6,071 bases of DNA from JBCBTD01 sp039818825 (GTDB taxonomy: Bacteria; Pseudomonadota; Alphaproteobacteria; Geminicoccales; Geminicoccaceae), in NCBI GenBank assembly GCA_039818825.1, contig JBCBTD010000123.1, positions 1-6,071 on the forward strand. Direction: 5' to 3'. Within the stretch, counting starts at the first letter, position 1. Each line of letters starts with the position of its first letter. Both the position numbers and the translations under genes were made by a program. The notes below the pieces were generated by a model. That model ran no database searches and was not told the DNA's origin. It saw only the letters and a program-made list of their open reading frames with translations. Positions 1-5,236 of the stretch are shown piece after piece.

Positions 1-964
1 GCGAAACCACGCCCGATGTGGGGCGTCGCAGACCGGAAAGCAGTGCCGCGAGCGCGGCTTGGCCGTTGCCCGACACCCCGGCGAGACCGACGATCTCACC
101 GCTTCGGACGTCGAGGTCGCAGCCGCGCAAGCCCGGGCCGCCGGCCTGCCCGTGGACGCTGACGTCGCGGAGGCTGAGCACGGCATCGCCCGGCGTCGCC
201 GGTGGCCGTGCCACCGCGTCCGTCGCGTGGCCGACCATGATCTCGGCAAGCCCGCGCCCGTCGGCATCGGCCGTGGCCAGCTCGGCGACGTTGCGACCGC
301 CGCGCAGCACGGTGATCCGGTCGGAGAAGGCGAGGACCTCGCGCAGCTTGTGGGAGATGAAGATCACGCCGAGCCCGGCGCCGGCCAGGCGCCGCAAGGT
401 GAGGAACAGACCGTCGGCTTCCTGCGGCGTCAACACGGCGGTCGGTTCGTCGAGGATCAGGATGCGCACGTCGCGATAGAGTGCTTTCAGGATCTCGACC
501 CGCTGGCGTTCGCCGACCTGCAAGTGACCGAGCGGCGTGTCGAGCGGCACCACGAGCCCGCTCTCGGCCATCAGCCGTTCCAGCTTCTCTCGGCCGGCCC
601 GGCGGCGGCGCCTGAGCGCCGTCATCGGTTCCGTTCCCAGCACGACGTTGTCGAAGGCGCTGAGATTGAGCGCGAGGGTGAAGTGCTGGTGCACCATGCC
701 GATGCCCGCGGCCAACGCGGCACGCGGATCGCCCAGGGGCAGTGCTCGCAGCCCGGCGCCGTCGGCCACCCGCACCTTGCCCGCGTCGGGCAGGTAGTGG
801 CCGAACAGCATGTTCATCAAGGTCGTCTTGCCGGCGCCGTTCTCGCCGAGCAGGGCGAGCACTTCGCCCCGGTGCAGGCGCAGATCAACGCCGTCCACGG
901 CAACGACGTGGCCGAAGCACTTGGTCAGCCCGTCGAGGGCCAGGACGACGGACGCTGGGGTCAC
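1..964 (-). CDS. BMP-type (nucleoside/sugar-like) ABC importer, double ATP-binding subunit, 3' part cut by window
   Basis: This is the cytoplasmic ATPase that powers an importer fed by the adjacent BMP-family binding protein. 321 residues are visible; the usual length is near 500, so the second domain is cut by the window edge. Domain 1 is complete: Walker A GENGAGKTT (res. 40-48), Q-loop in VHQHF (91-95, Gln93), signature LQVGERQRVEI (148-158), Walker B ILILDEPTA (168-176) and H-loop ISHKL (His205). The VHQHF and VVLGTEP elements are typical of NupO/YufO-like ATPases that partner BMP proteins. Domain 2 starts near residue 262. Its Walker A position reads GVSGNGQAAL (296-305) and lacks the Lys-Thr/Ser, as is usual for the second half in this family. 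I chose the GTG at 964-962 because it lies 26 bases after the binding-protein stop and begins about nine residues before the first conserved strand. No clear Shine-Dalgarno sequence is seen, so a slightly earlier start or translational coupling is possible. The substrate cannot be read from the ATPase. Confidence 0.93.
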   Translation of the reverse strand, partial: MTPASVVLALDGLTKCFGHVVAVDGVDLRLHRGEVLALLGENGAGKTTLMNMLFGHYLPDAGKVRVADGAGLRALPLGDPRAALAAGIGMVHQHFTLALNLSAFDNVVLGTEPMTALRRRRRAGREKLERLMAESGLVVPLDTPLGHLQVGERQRVEILKALYRDVRILILDEPTAVLTPQEADGLFLTLRRLAGAGLGVIFISHKLREVLAFSDRITVLRGGRNVAELATADADGRGLAEIMVGHATDAVARPPATPGDAVLSLRDVSVHGQAGGPGLRGCDLDVRSGEIVGLAGVSGNGQAALAALLSGLRRPTSGVVS

Positions 965-990
965 GGCCCGGCGGCCCGCCCGGCCGGTCG

Positions 991-1983
991 TCAGTTGTCG
1001 GAAACGGGCTCGGCGTCGTTGACGTTGACGCGGAAGAGACCGTCGAGGATCTCGATCCGCTTGGCCTCGACGTTGGCCACGACGTCCTCCGGTACTAGCG
1101 CCGGGTCGAGCGTTAGCGAGCCGCCGCCGAACGCCATGAAGCTGTACTGACCGTAGTCGATGGGCTCGAAGGCGCCGCCGCGCACCGCCTCGATCGCGCG
1201 GTCGATCGTTGGCTCCATGTGCCAGATGGCCGAGGCGAGAATGGTGCCGGGATACTCTGCGGACGTGTCGATGACGTTGCCGATCGCCTTGATGCCGCGT
1301 TCCTCGGCGGCGTCCGACACACCGAAGCGCTCGGCGTACATGACGTCGGCCCCGGCATCCATCATCGCGAACGCCGTCTCCTTGGCCTTGGGCGGATCGT
1401 ACCAGGAGTTGATGAAGCTCACGAGGAACTTGGCGTCGGGGTTCACCGAGCGGGCACCGTCCATGAAGGCGTGCATCAGCCGGTTCACCTCCGGAATGGC
1501 GTAGCCGCCGACCATCCCGATGAGGTTCGATTCCGTCGCGTTGCCGGCCACCATGCCGGTGAGATAGCTCGGCTCGTGGATCCAGTTGTCGAACACGGCG
1601 AAGTTCGGCTGTGACGGGCCGAACGACGAGCCCATGAGGAAGGCGATGTCGGGGTAGTCGGCCGCCACCGACCGGGCAGCACGCTCGACCGCGAAGGCCT
1701 CGCCGACGATCAGGTCCATGCCCTGCTCGGCGTATTCGCGCATGACCCGCTCGTAGTCGGTGTTGGCGACGTTCTCCGAGAAGACGTACGTAACGTCGCC
1801 GCGGGCGGCGGCCTCGTCCAGAGCGGCATCGATCCGGCTGACCCACTGCTGTTCGACCGGCACCGTGTAGATTGCCGCGACCTTCAGCGGCTCCTGGGCG
1901 TGGGCGGCGAAGGGCAGGGCAAGTGCTGCGAAGGCAGCGAGCGCCGCGCGGCGGCTGTGGATCGACCAGGACGAGACGGCCAT
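991..1983 (-). CDS. BMP-family ABC transporter periplasmic substrate-binding protein
   Basis: A 330-residue BMP family (PF02608, PnrA/Med-like) binding protein that captures a solute in the periplasm for the ATPase encoded next. The N-terminus is a Sec signal peptide: basic residues around R11-R12, a hydrophobic core at 13-25 and an AHA cleavage site before Gln30. There is no lipobox Cys, so a soluble Gram-negative periplasmic form is expected. The mature part opens with KVAAIYTVPVEQQWV (34-48), then NVANTDYERVMREYAEQG (71-88), the VGEAFAVE strand-helix (93-100) and DNWIHEPSYLTGMVAG (132-147), all in keeping with BMP proteins. The ATG at 1983-1981 is chosen because GGGAG lies seven bases upstream and it places the signal peptide exactly at the start. 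An open frame continues upstream to 2193, but that stretch is Arg/Pro-rich and runs through the divergent arsR promoter. Family members bind nucleosides or related compounds. The ligand here is unknown, and the nearby urea transporter only hints at a nitrogenous solute. Confidence 0.92.
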   Translation of the reverse strand: MAVSSWSIHSRRAALAAFAALALPFAAHAQEPLKVAAIYTVPVEQQWVSRIDAALDEAAARGDVTYVFSENVANTDYERVMREYAEQGMDLIVGEAFAVERAARSVAADYPDIAFLMGSSFGPSQPNFAVFDNWIHEPSYLTGMVAGNATESNLIGMVGGYAIPEVNRLMHAFMDGARSVNPDAKFLVSFINSWYDPPKAKETAFAMMDAGADVMYAERFGVSDAAEERGIKAIGNVIDTSAEYPGTILASAIWHMEPTIDRAIEAVRGGAFEPIDYGQYSFMAFGGGSLTLDPALVPEDVVANVEAKRIEILDGLFRVNVNDAEPVSDN

Positions 1984-1988
1984 CGACG

Positions 1989-1993
1989 ACTCC
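1989..1993 (-). promoter_or_regulatory. Shine-Dalgarno site of the BMP-family binding protein
   Basis: Read on the minus strand, a GGGAG motif stands about seven bases before the ATG at 1983. It selects this start over the upstream extension of the open frame, and the signal peptide that follows agrees. Confidence 0.6.
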
Positions 1994-2092
1994 CAACGGC
2001 GGTGAAGGACGAGCGGAGGCGGGCGACGGCCCGCGGGATGACGGTTGGCGACTTCCGCCGCCGGGTCAAGGCTTGGGTGCTCGCGCGAGGAA

Positions 2093-2120
2093 TTGACATC
2101 ACTAGAAAAGTCGATATGTT
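2093..2120 (+). promoter_or_regulatory. Predicted sigma-70-type promoter of arsR
   Basis: A perfect -35 box TTGACA (2093-2098) is followed after 16 bases by TATGTT (2115-2120), which matches four of six -10 positions. The start of transcription would fall at about 2126-2128, on or next to the arsR ATG at 2127, so the mRNA would be leaderless. In agreement, no Shine-Dalgarno sequence is visible before that ATG. The short AT-richer stretch stands out in otherwise GC-rich DNA. The spacer holds a dyad that may be an ArsR operator. Confidence 0.55.
2095..2112. promoter_or_regulatory. Putative ArsR operator 1 (dyad GAC-N4-CTAG-N4-GTC)
   Basis: The 18-base element has outer arms GAC (2095-2097) and GTC (2110-2112) around a self-complementary CTAG core (2102-2105). 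It lies between the -35 and -10 boxes of the predicted arsR promoter, where a bound repressor would block RNA polymerase. A near copy lies in front of the permease gene; CTAGAAAAGTCG here matches CTAGAAAGGTCG there at 11 of 12 bases. Assigning it to ArsR is inference from position and recurrence. Confidence 0.5.
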
Positions 2121-2126
2121 TCGGCC

Positions 2127-2456
2127 ATGGACATCGATCGCATCGACGAAGCCGCAGCCTGTGAGGCGTTGGCGGCACTGGGCAACCGCACACGGCTCCG
2201 CCTCTACCGCCTGCTCGTTCGGGCCGGCGGTCAGGGGCTGATCGTCGGCGAGGTGCAGCGGCACCTGGAGGTGCCGGGGTCCACCCTGGCGCACCACCTG
2301 TCGGCGCTCGCCCGCGCTGGCCTGGTCGTCCAGGAACGCCGCGGCCGCGAGGTGGTCTCCCGTGCCGACTACGACCGCATGCAGGGCCTCCTGGGCTTTC
2401 TCACCGAGTCCTGCTGTGCCGGTGTCGCTTCGGAGGACACGACCGATGCGGCCTGA
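2127..2456 (+). CDS. arsR: ArsR/SmtB-family metalloid-responsive repressor
   Basis: A 109-residue winged-helix repressor, the normal size for ArsR/SmtB. The N-terminal helix ALAALGNRTRLRLYRLL (14-30) is the family hallmark. The DNA-reading helix is in VPGSTLAHHLSALARAGLV (49-67), followed by the beta-wing VVQERRGREVVSRAD (67-81). The C-terminal helix carries an adjacent Cys96-Cys97 pair in FLTESCCAG; the only other cysteine is Cys12. C-terminal Cys sites are known in As(III)-binding AfArsR (three cysteines), and an adjacent Cys pair forms the methylarsenite site in Shewanella putrefaciens SpArsR, which controls arsP. The pair next to an ArsP-like permease therefore suggests an organoarsenical or other soft-metal ligand, though this is inference. 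The ATG at 2127 has no Shine-Dalgarno sequence and would coincide with the predicted transcript start. The gene is 48 bases from the permease and probably in one operon with it, autoregulated through the flanking dyads. It is divergent from the BMP operon. Confidence 0.92.
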   Translation: MDIDRIDEAAACEALAALGNRTRLRLYRLLVRAGGQGLIVGEVQRHLEVPGSTLAHHLSALARAGLVVQERRGREVVSRADYDRMQGLLGFLTESCCAGVASEDTTDAA

Positions 2457-2481
2457 TCGCTTTTTGTCGACCCGACATCAC

Positions 2482-2499
2482 GAGTTTTCTAGAAAGGTC
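2482..2499. promoter_or_regulatory. Putative ArsR operator 2, before the permease gene
   Basis: An 18-base dyad with arms GAG (2482-2484) and GTC (2497-2499) surrounds CTAG (2489-2492). Its centre TTTCTAGAAA (2486-2495) is a perfect 10-base palindrome. It shares the CTAG-AAAR-GTCG half with the element in the arsR promoter, and both are preceded by GACATCAC. It sits in the 48-base gap between arsR and the permease and overlaps the permease Shine-Dalgarno AAAGG (2493-2497). A bound repressor could therefore hinder transcription or translation start. A separate promoter here is not convincing: a TTGTCG at 2464 has no good -10 partner. Confidence 0.5.
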
Positions 2500-2504
2500 G
2501 CGTC

Positions 2505-3539
2505 ATGACGGTCGCCAATCTCGTTGCCGCGCTGCCGGCGTGGCGCGCCCGACACCTCGACCCGGTGTGGCTGGTGCTCGCCGCGGCACTGGCGGTCCTG
2601 GCCGTGGTCCTGCCGGCGCAAGCCCTCGCCAGCGTCGGCTTCGTCGCCGACGCTTTCGTGTACATCGCACCCTTCCTCGTGGCGTCGATCGGCCTCGCCG
2701 CCTACGCCAAGGCCAGCCGCGCCGACCACCTGATCGGCCGCGCGTTCCAGGGGCGGATGGCGCCGATGATCCTGGCGGCCGCGCTCACCGGCGCGCTCTC
2801 GCCCTTCTGCTCCTGCGGGGTCATTCCGCTGATCGCCGCCCTCCTGGCCATGGGCGTGCCCCTCGCGCCGGTGATGGCATTCTGGCTCGCTTCGCCGATC
2901 ATGGACCCGTCGATGTTCCTGCTGACCGCCGGCACGCTCGGCACCGAGTTCGCCATCGCCAAGACCCTCGCGGCGATCGGCCTGGCGCTCTTGGGCGGCT
3001 TCGGCACCTGGGCACTGACGGCGCGGGGGTGGTTCGCCGACGCCGTGCGCCCGGAGATCGGCAATGGCGGCTGTGGCGGCAGCACCGTCCGGGCGCCGAA
3101 GCCCGTGGTCTGGCGCTTCTGGCAGGAAGACGGCCGCACGGCCGCCTTCGCCCAGGACGCAACCAAGAACCTCCTGTTTCTCGGCAAGTGGCTCATGCTC
3201 GCCTTCTTCCTGGAAAGCCTGATGGTCGCGTGGCTGCCGCCTGCGGTCGTCGTCCAGGCCGTCGGCGGCGACGGTTGGCTGCCGGTCGTGCTCGCCACCC
3301 TGGTCGGCGTGCCGGCCTACCTCAACGGCTACGCCGCCCTGCCGCTGGTGGCGCAACTGGTCGACCAGGGCATGGCCCCCGGTGCCGGCATGGCGTTCCT
3401 CGTCGCCGGCGGCGTCACCTCCATCCCGGCGGCCATCGCCGTCTGGGCCCTGGTCCGCTGGCCCGTGTTTCTGGCGTATCTCGTCTTCGCGCTGGTGGGC
3501 GCGTTCGGGGCAGGGGCGATCTACGGGCTCATCGCCTGA
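2505..3539 (+). CDS. arsP: ArsP/SO_0444-like permease (PF03773), putative metal(loid) efflux
   Basis: A 344-residue inner-membrane permease of the PF03773 (formerly DUF318) family, which includes the methylarsenite exporter ArsP and the SO_0444-type Cu/Zn exporter. Hydrophobic segments lie at about 20-38, 47-68, 86-99, 105-125, 128-142, 149-171, 222-246, 257-280, 293-312 and 315-341. The family motif SPFCSCGVIP (99-108) supplies Cys102 and Cys104 in a membrane segment. A third and last cysteine, Cys190, lies in the Gly-rich loop GNGGCGG between the two halves. Conserved blocks FWLASPIMDPSMFLLTAG (126-143), GVPAYLNGYAALP (268-280) and GGVTSIPAA (302-310) support the call. The ATG at 2505 has AAAGG seven bases upstream. 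With the Cys-pair ArsR, efflux of methylarsenite or a related thiophile is likely, but Cu/Zn-type transport cannot be excluded, so the symbol is tentative. The last 19 bases overlap the convergent membrane-protein gene. Confidence 0.85.
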   Translation: MTVANLVAALPAWRARHLDPVWLVLAAALAVLAVVLPAQALASVGFVADAFVYIAPFLVASIGLAAYAKASRADHLIGRAFQGRMAPMILAAALTGALSPFCSCGVIPLIAALLAMGVPLAPVMAFWLASPIMDPSMFLLTAGTLGTEFAIAKTLAAIGLALLGGFGTWALTARGWFADAVRPEIGNGGCGGSTVRAPKPVVWRFWQEDGRTAAFAQDATKNLLFLGKWLMLAFFLESLMVAWLPPAVVVQAVGGDGWLPVVLATLVGVPAYLNGYAALPLVAQLVDQGMAPGAGMAFLVAGGVTSIPAAIAVWALVRWPVFLAYLVFALVGAFGAGAIYGLIA

Positions 3540-4984
3540 GGTATCGCCGCGGTGCAGTCGGGCCAGACCGGCTGCACCGGCACGCCTAGCCAAGTGGCGA
3601 GAATTTCGAAGTAGTAGAGGTAGACGAGGCCCGCGCAGGGGCCGTACTTGAGAATCAGCCACCACAGGCCGACGATCAGTAAGAGCGGCACCACGACCGA
3701 CCAGATCGTCATCAGCGTGAGGACGGCGGTTGCGCCGAAGCGGTCGAAGGCGCTCACCTCCACCGTGCGCAGCCACGACCGGACCCAGCGCTTGGCGACG
3801 CGCGGCACGGTCGCGATGAAGCTGAACACGGCGACGGCAACGTGGATCAGCGTCGGTACCAACGTCGTGAAGACGGCGAGGTAGAGCCACCAATAGCTTG
3901 CCGCGACATCGGGGTTGCGTAGGTCGGCGAACAGGCCGGGCAGGTCGACGAGGTCCGGGTCAGCCACCCGGTTCATCAGTACCACCACCACGATGATCGT
4001 GCCCCTGAGCGCGACGAACAACACGGCCGCGACCACGAGATCGCCCAAGCCCCAGGCCCACGCCCAGGCGGGCCGTTGGGTCCCGCGGCGCAACATCCAA
4101 CGCGTGAAGCCTACGGAGCCGTAGTCGAACAGCGCGTTCACCAGCGGCAGCACACCGAGAAACAGTAGCCACGTGACGGGTTCTGCATCGCCGGCAGGCA
4201 CGGCTGACGCGGCGGCGACTAGCGCCGCGAGTGCACCGACCACGAAAACGAAGTATGCCCTTCGCCCATACCCAAGGCGCGTCGCGCGAACGACTGCGCC
4301 TGCGCCTGCGACTGCGAAGACGACTGCGCCTGCGCCTGCGACTGCGCCTGCGCCTGCGACTGCGAAGACGACTGCGCCTGCGCCTGCGAAGACGACTGCG
4401 CCTGCGCCTGCGAAGACGACTGCGCCTGCGAAGACGCTGGCGGCCAGCAATCCAGTCGATCGCCAGCGTCTTCGCAGAGTCGCCGAGATCAAGATCGAGC
4501 AAACCAAGACGATGGTCGCCGCCCGTACCCACCAGGGTGCGTCGGCGGGCAGGACGACCAGCGCCCCGACACGGCCTTCGCCGCCGAGCAGCGCCCAGTT
4601 CGTCAGCAGCAGCAGAATGGGGTAGGCGAAGGCGAGCCGCAGCATCAGGTCCAGGAGCGGCCAGCCGAACGGGTCGGCCGCTTCCCGTTGCGCGTCTTTC
4701 GGTGTCGCCGCCGACGGCAGCCACGGAGGCGTGCTCTGCATCTTGGCGTTCCGAGGCGTCAGCGCGCGGTCGAACCAAGCGAGCCCGGCGCGGACCGTGA
4801 CGCGGTAAAGATCCCTCTCCGGTGGCCGGGCCAGAAATTGGCGGATGCGTTGCCGATCGATCGCCATGCCGACCGCCATCCAGAACATCGGGCCAACCAC
4901 GAACACGCCGAAGAAAAAGATGAGGGCCACCCACCAGGGCAAGTTTTCGACGACGAATTGGAACGCGACGTCCAAGCGGTGCAC
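3521..4984 (-). CDS. Unrecognised multi-pass membrane protein with internal hexamer-coded hydrophobic repeat
   Basis: A 487-residue protein I cannot place in a family. Hydrophobic segments lie at about 17-42, 112-133, 152-170, 178-231 (the repeat), 243-262, 270-288, 313-337, 364-392 and 417-445, with a last one near 451-467. That makes roughly ten membrane passes. A polar loop rich in Arg, Pro and Asp (43-108) follows the first segment. Residues 184-231 consist only of Ala, Gly, Val and Phe and are encoded by a perfect hexanucleotide array. The same coding direction has ordinary, well-spaced helices on both sides of the array, which supports this frame over the open frames on the other strand. 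The start is the GTG at 4984-4982: an in-frame TGA stands nine codons upstream, leaving no earlier common start. The Shine-Dalgarno sequence is weak. It ends at TAG 3521-3523, inside the convergent permease gene. Its 5' end faces urtA across a 252-base gap. Role unknown; transport or sensing would be guesses. Confidence 0.75.
   Translation of the reverse strand: MHRLDVAFQFVVENLPWWVALIFFFGVFVVGPMFWMAVGMAIDRQRIRQFLARPPERDLYRVTVRAGLAWFDRALTPRNAKMQSTPPWLPSAATPKDAQREAADPFGWPLLDLMLRLAFAYPILLLLTNWALLGGEGRVGALVVLPADAPWWVRAATIVLVCSILISATLRRRWRSTGLLAASVFAGAVVFAGAGAVVFAGAGAVVFAVAGAGAVAGAGAVVFAVAGAGAVVRATRLGYGRRAYFVFVVGALAALVAAASAVPAGDAEPVTWLLFLGVLPLVNALFDYGSVGFTRWMLRRGTQRPAWAWAWGLGDLVVAAVLFVALRGTIIVVVVLMNRVADPDLVDLPGLFADLRNPDVAASYWWLYLAVFTTLVPTLIHVAVAVFSFIATVPRVAKRWVRSWLRTVEVSAFDRFGATAVLTLMTIWSVVVPLLLIVGLWWLILKYGPCAGLVYLYYFEILATWLGVPVQPVWPDCTAAIPQAMSP
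3550..3579 (+). other. GC-rich hairpin just after the permease stop
   Basis: CGGTGCAGTCGG (3550-3561) pairs with CCGGCTGCACCG (3568-3579) around a six-base loop, giving eleven Watson-Crick pairs and one G-U in the plus-strand RNA. It begins 11 bases after the permease stop codon. No T-run follows on either strand, so a classical intrinsic terminator is not supported. It could protect the permease mRNA 3' end or assist termination. It also lies inside the coding 3' end of the opposite gene, so chance or coding constraint is possible. Confidence 0.3.
4293..4436. repeat. Array of 24 perfect hexanucleotide modules inside a coding region
   Basis: The 144 bases parse without remainder into three hexamers read on the plus strand: A = ACTGCG (8 copies), C = CCTGCG (11 copies) and K = AAGACG (5 copies). 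The order is A C C A K, A C C A C C A K, A C C K, A C C K, A C K. A 24-base higher-order unit (A-C-C-K) recurs towards the right end. On the minus strand the modules encode Ala-Val, Ala-Gly and Val-Phe, so any gain or loss of modules keeps the membrane-protein frame. Modules of a type are identical to the base, and every Ala in the array is GCA although the neighbouring DNA mostly uses GCC or GCG. Both points argue for recent DNA-level expansion. Confidence 0.95.
4426..4477. repeat. 17-base perfect inverted repeat at the array edge
   Basis: CTGCGAAGACGCTGGCG (4426-4442) is the exact reverse complement of CGCCAGCGTCTTCGCAG (4461-4477), with an 18-base spacer between the arms. The inner arm covers the last C/K modules of the hexamer array plus six further bases, so part of the array sequence exists in inverted form just outside it. 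It falls within the membrane-protein coding region and would form a strong hairpin in its mRNA or in single-stranded DNA. The spacer length and the absence of a T-run make a terminator unlikely. Confidence 0.85.
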
Positions 4985-5061
4985 ACCGTCCGAAGAATAT
5001 CCCCGACGTCATGCAAGCTGGACGAGGCCACGTACAGCGGTTTCTACCGGCGGCGCCGTTT

Positions 5062-5075
5062 GGGCAGTGCTGCCC
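5062..5075. promoter_or_regulatory. Dyad GGGCAG-TG-CTGCCC upstream of urtA, possible activator site
   Basis: Two perfect six-base arms flank TG; a further GGGCAG lies at 5103-5108. The dyad is about 140 bases upstream of the transcript start predicted from the sigma-54 promoter, a usual distance for an enhancer-binding protein site. It does not match the GCACC/GGTGC pattern of NtrC, so the binder, if any, is unknown. Confidence 0.2.
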
Positions 5076-5154
5076 GCTGCTCGAGCCGGATGCCTATCCG
5101 CAGGGCAGCCGACGGCGCGGGGCGAGCCGCAGCCGGTTTCGCACCTGCACTATT

Positions 5155-5166
5155 CCCCGATCGGGG
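5155..5166. promoter_or_regulatory. Perfect 12-base palindrome CCCCGATCGGGG upstream of the -24 box
   Basis: The palindrome ends 15 bases before the TGGCAC of the sigma-54-type promoter, centred near -47 relative to the predicted transcript start. It could be a regulator site close to the promoter. It is short and GC-rich, so chance is a real alternative. Confidence 0.22.
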
Positions 5167-5181
5167 CCGGCTGCGACCGTG

Positions 5182-5197
5182 TGGCACAGCCATTGCT
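5182..5197 (+). promoter_or_regulatory. Sigma-54 (-24/-12) promoter of urtA
   Basis: TGGCAC (5182-5187), five bases, then TTGCT (5193-5197) reproduces the RpoN consensus TGGCACG-N4-TTGCW except A for G at its seventh base. The invariant GG (5183-5184) and GC (5195-5196) are separated by exactly ten bases. Transcription would begin near 5208, leaving a short leader with the AGGA Shine-Dalgarno (5223-5226) ten bases before the urtA ATG. Control by NtrC under nitrogen limitation is the known mode for many urea transporters. Here it is inferred from the promoter class. Confidence 0.7.
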
Positions 5198-5236
5198 GCG
5201 GTGTCGGTGAGAGACACCCAACAGGATTCTCGAACC

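Noticed and set aside
59..1150. Long plus-strand open frame opposite the ABC ATPase and binding-protein genes
   Set aside because: It is the complement of two well-supported genes with clear motifs; its product is His/Arg/Gln-rich with no recognisable domain and it crosses the boundary of both real genes.
2036..2069. Possible minus-strand promoter for the BMP operon (TTGACC, reverse complement at 2064-2069)
   Set aside because: No acceptable -10 box at 16-18 bases; the best six-mer matches only two or three positions.
1984..2193. Upstream extension of the BMP binding protein by 70 residues
   Set aside because: The extension is Arg/Pro-rich, lies over the arsR promoter and start, and would bury the signal peptide. 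GGGAG before the ATG at 1983 favours the shorter form.
3550..3579. Hairpin considered as a Rho-independent terminator
   Set aside because: No T-run follows the stem on either strand, so it is listed only as a hairpin of unknown role.
2478..3893. Long minus-strand open frame opposite the permease
   Set aside because: Highly charged, compositionally odd product covering the PF03773 permease gene and running into the next gene in another frame. Typical high-GC shadow.
4293..4436. Hexamer array considered as a CRISPR or plasmid iteron cluster
   Set aside because: There are no unique spacers, the modules are six bases and in frame with a gene, and no cas or replication gene is present.
4173..4800. 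Plus-strand open frames across the hexamer array, one reading Thr-Ala-Pro-Ala-Pro-Ala-Lys and one Leu-Arg repeats
   Set aside because: The hexamers lack stops in every frame, so long open frames are automatic. Flanking residues in these frames show no domain or membrane pattern, while the minus-strand frame has membrane helices on both sides.
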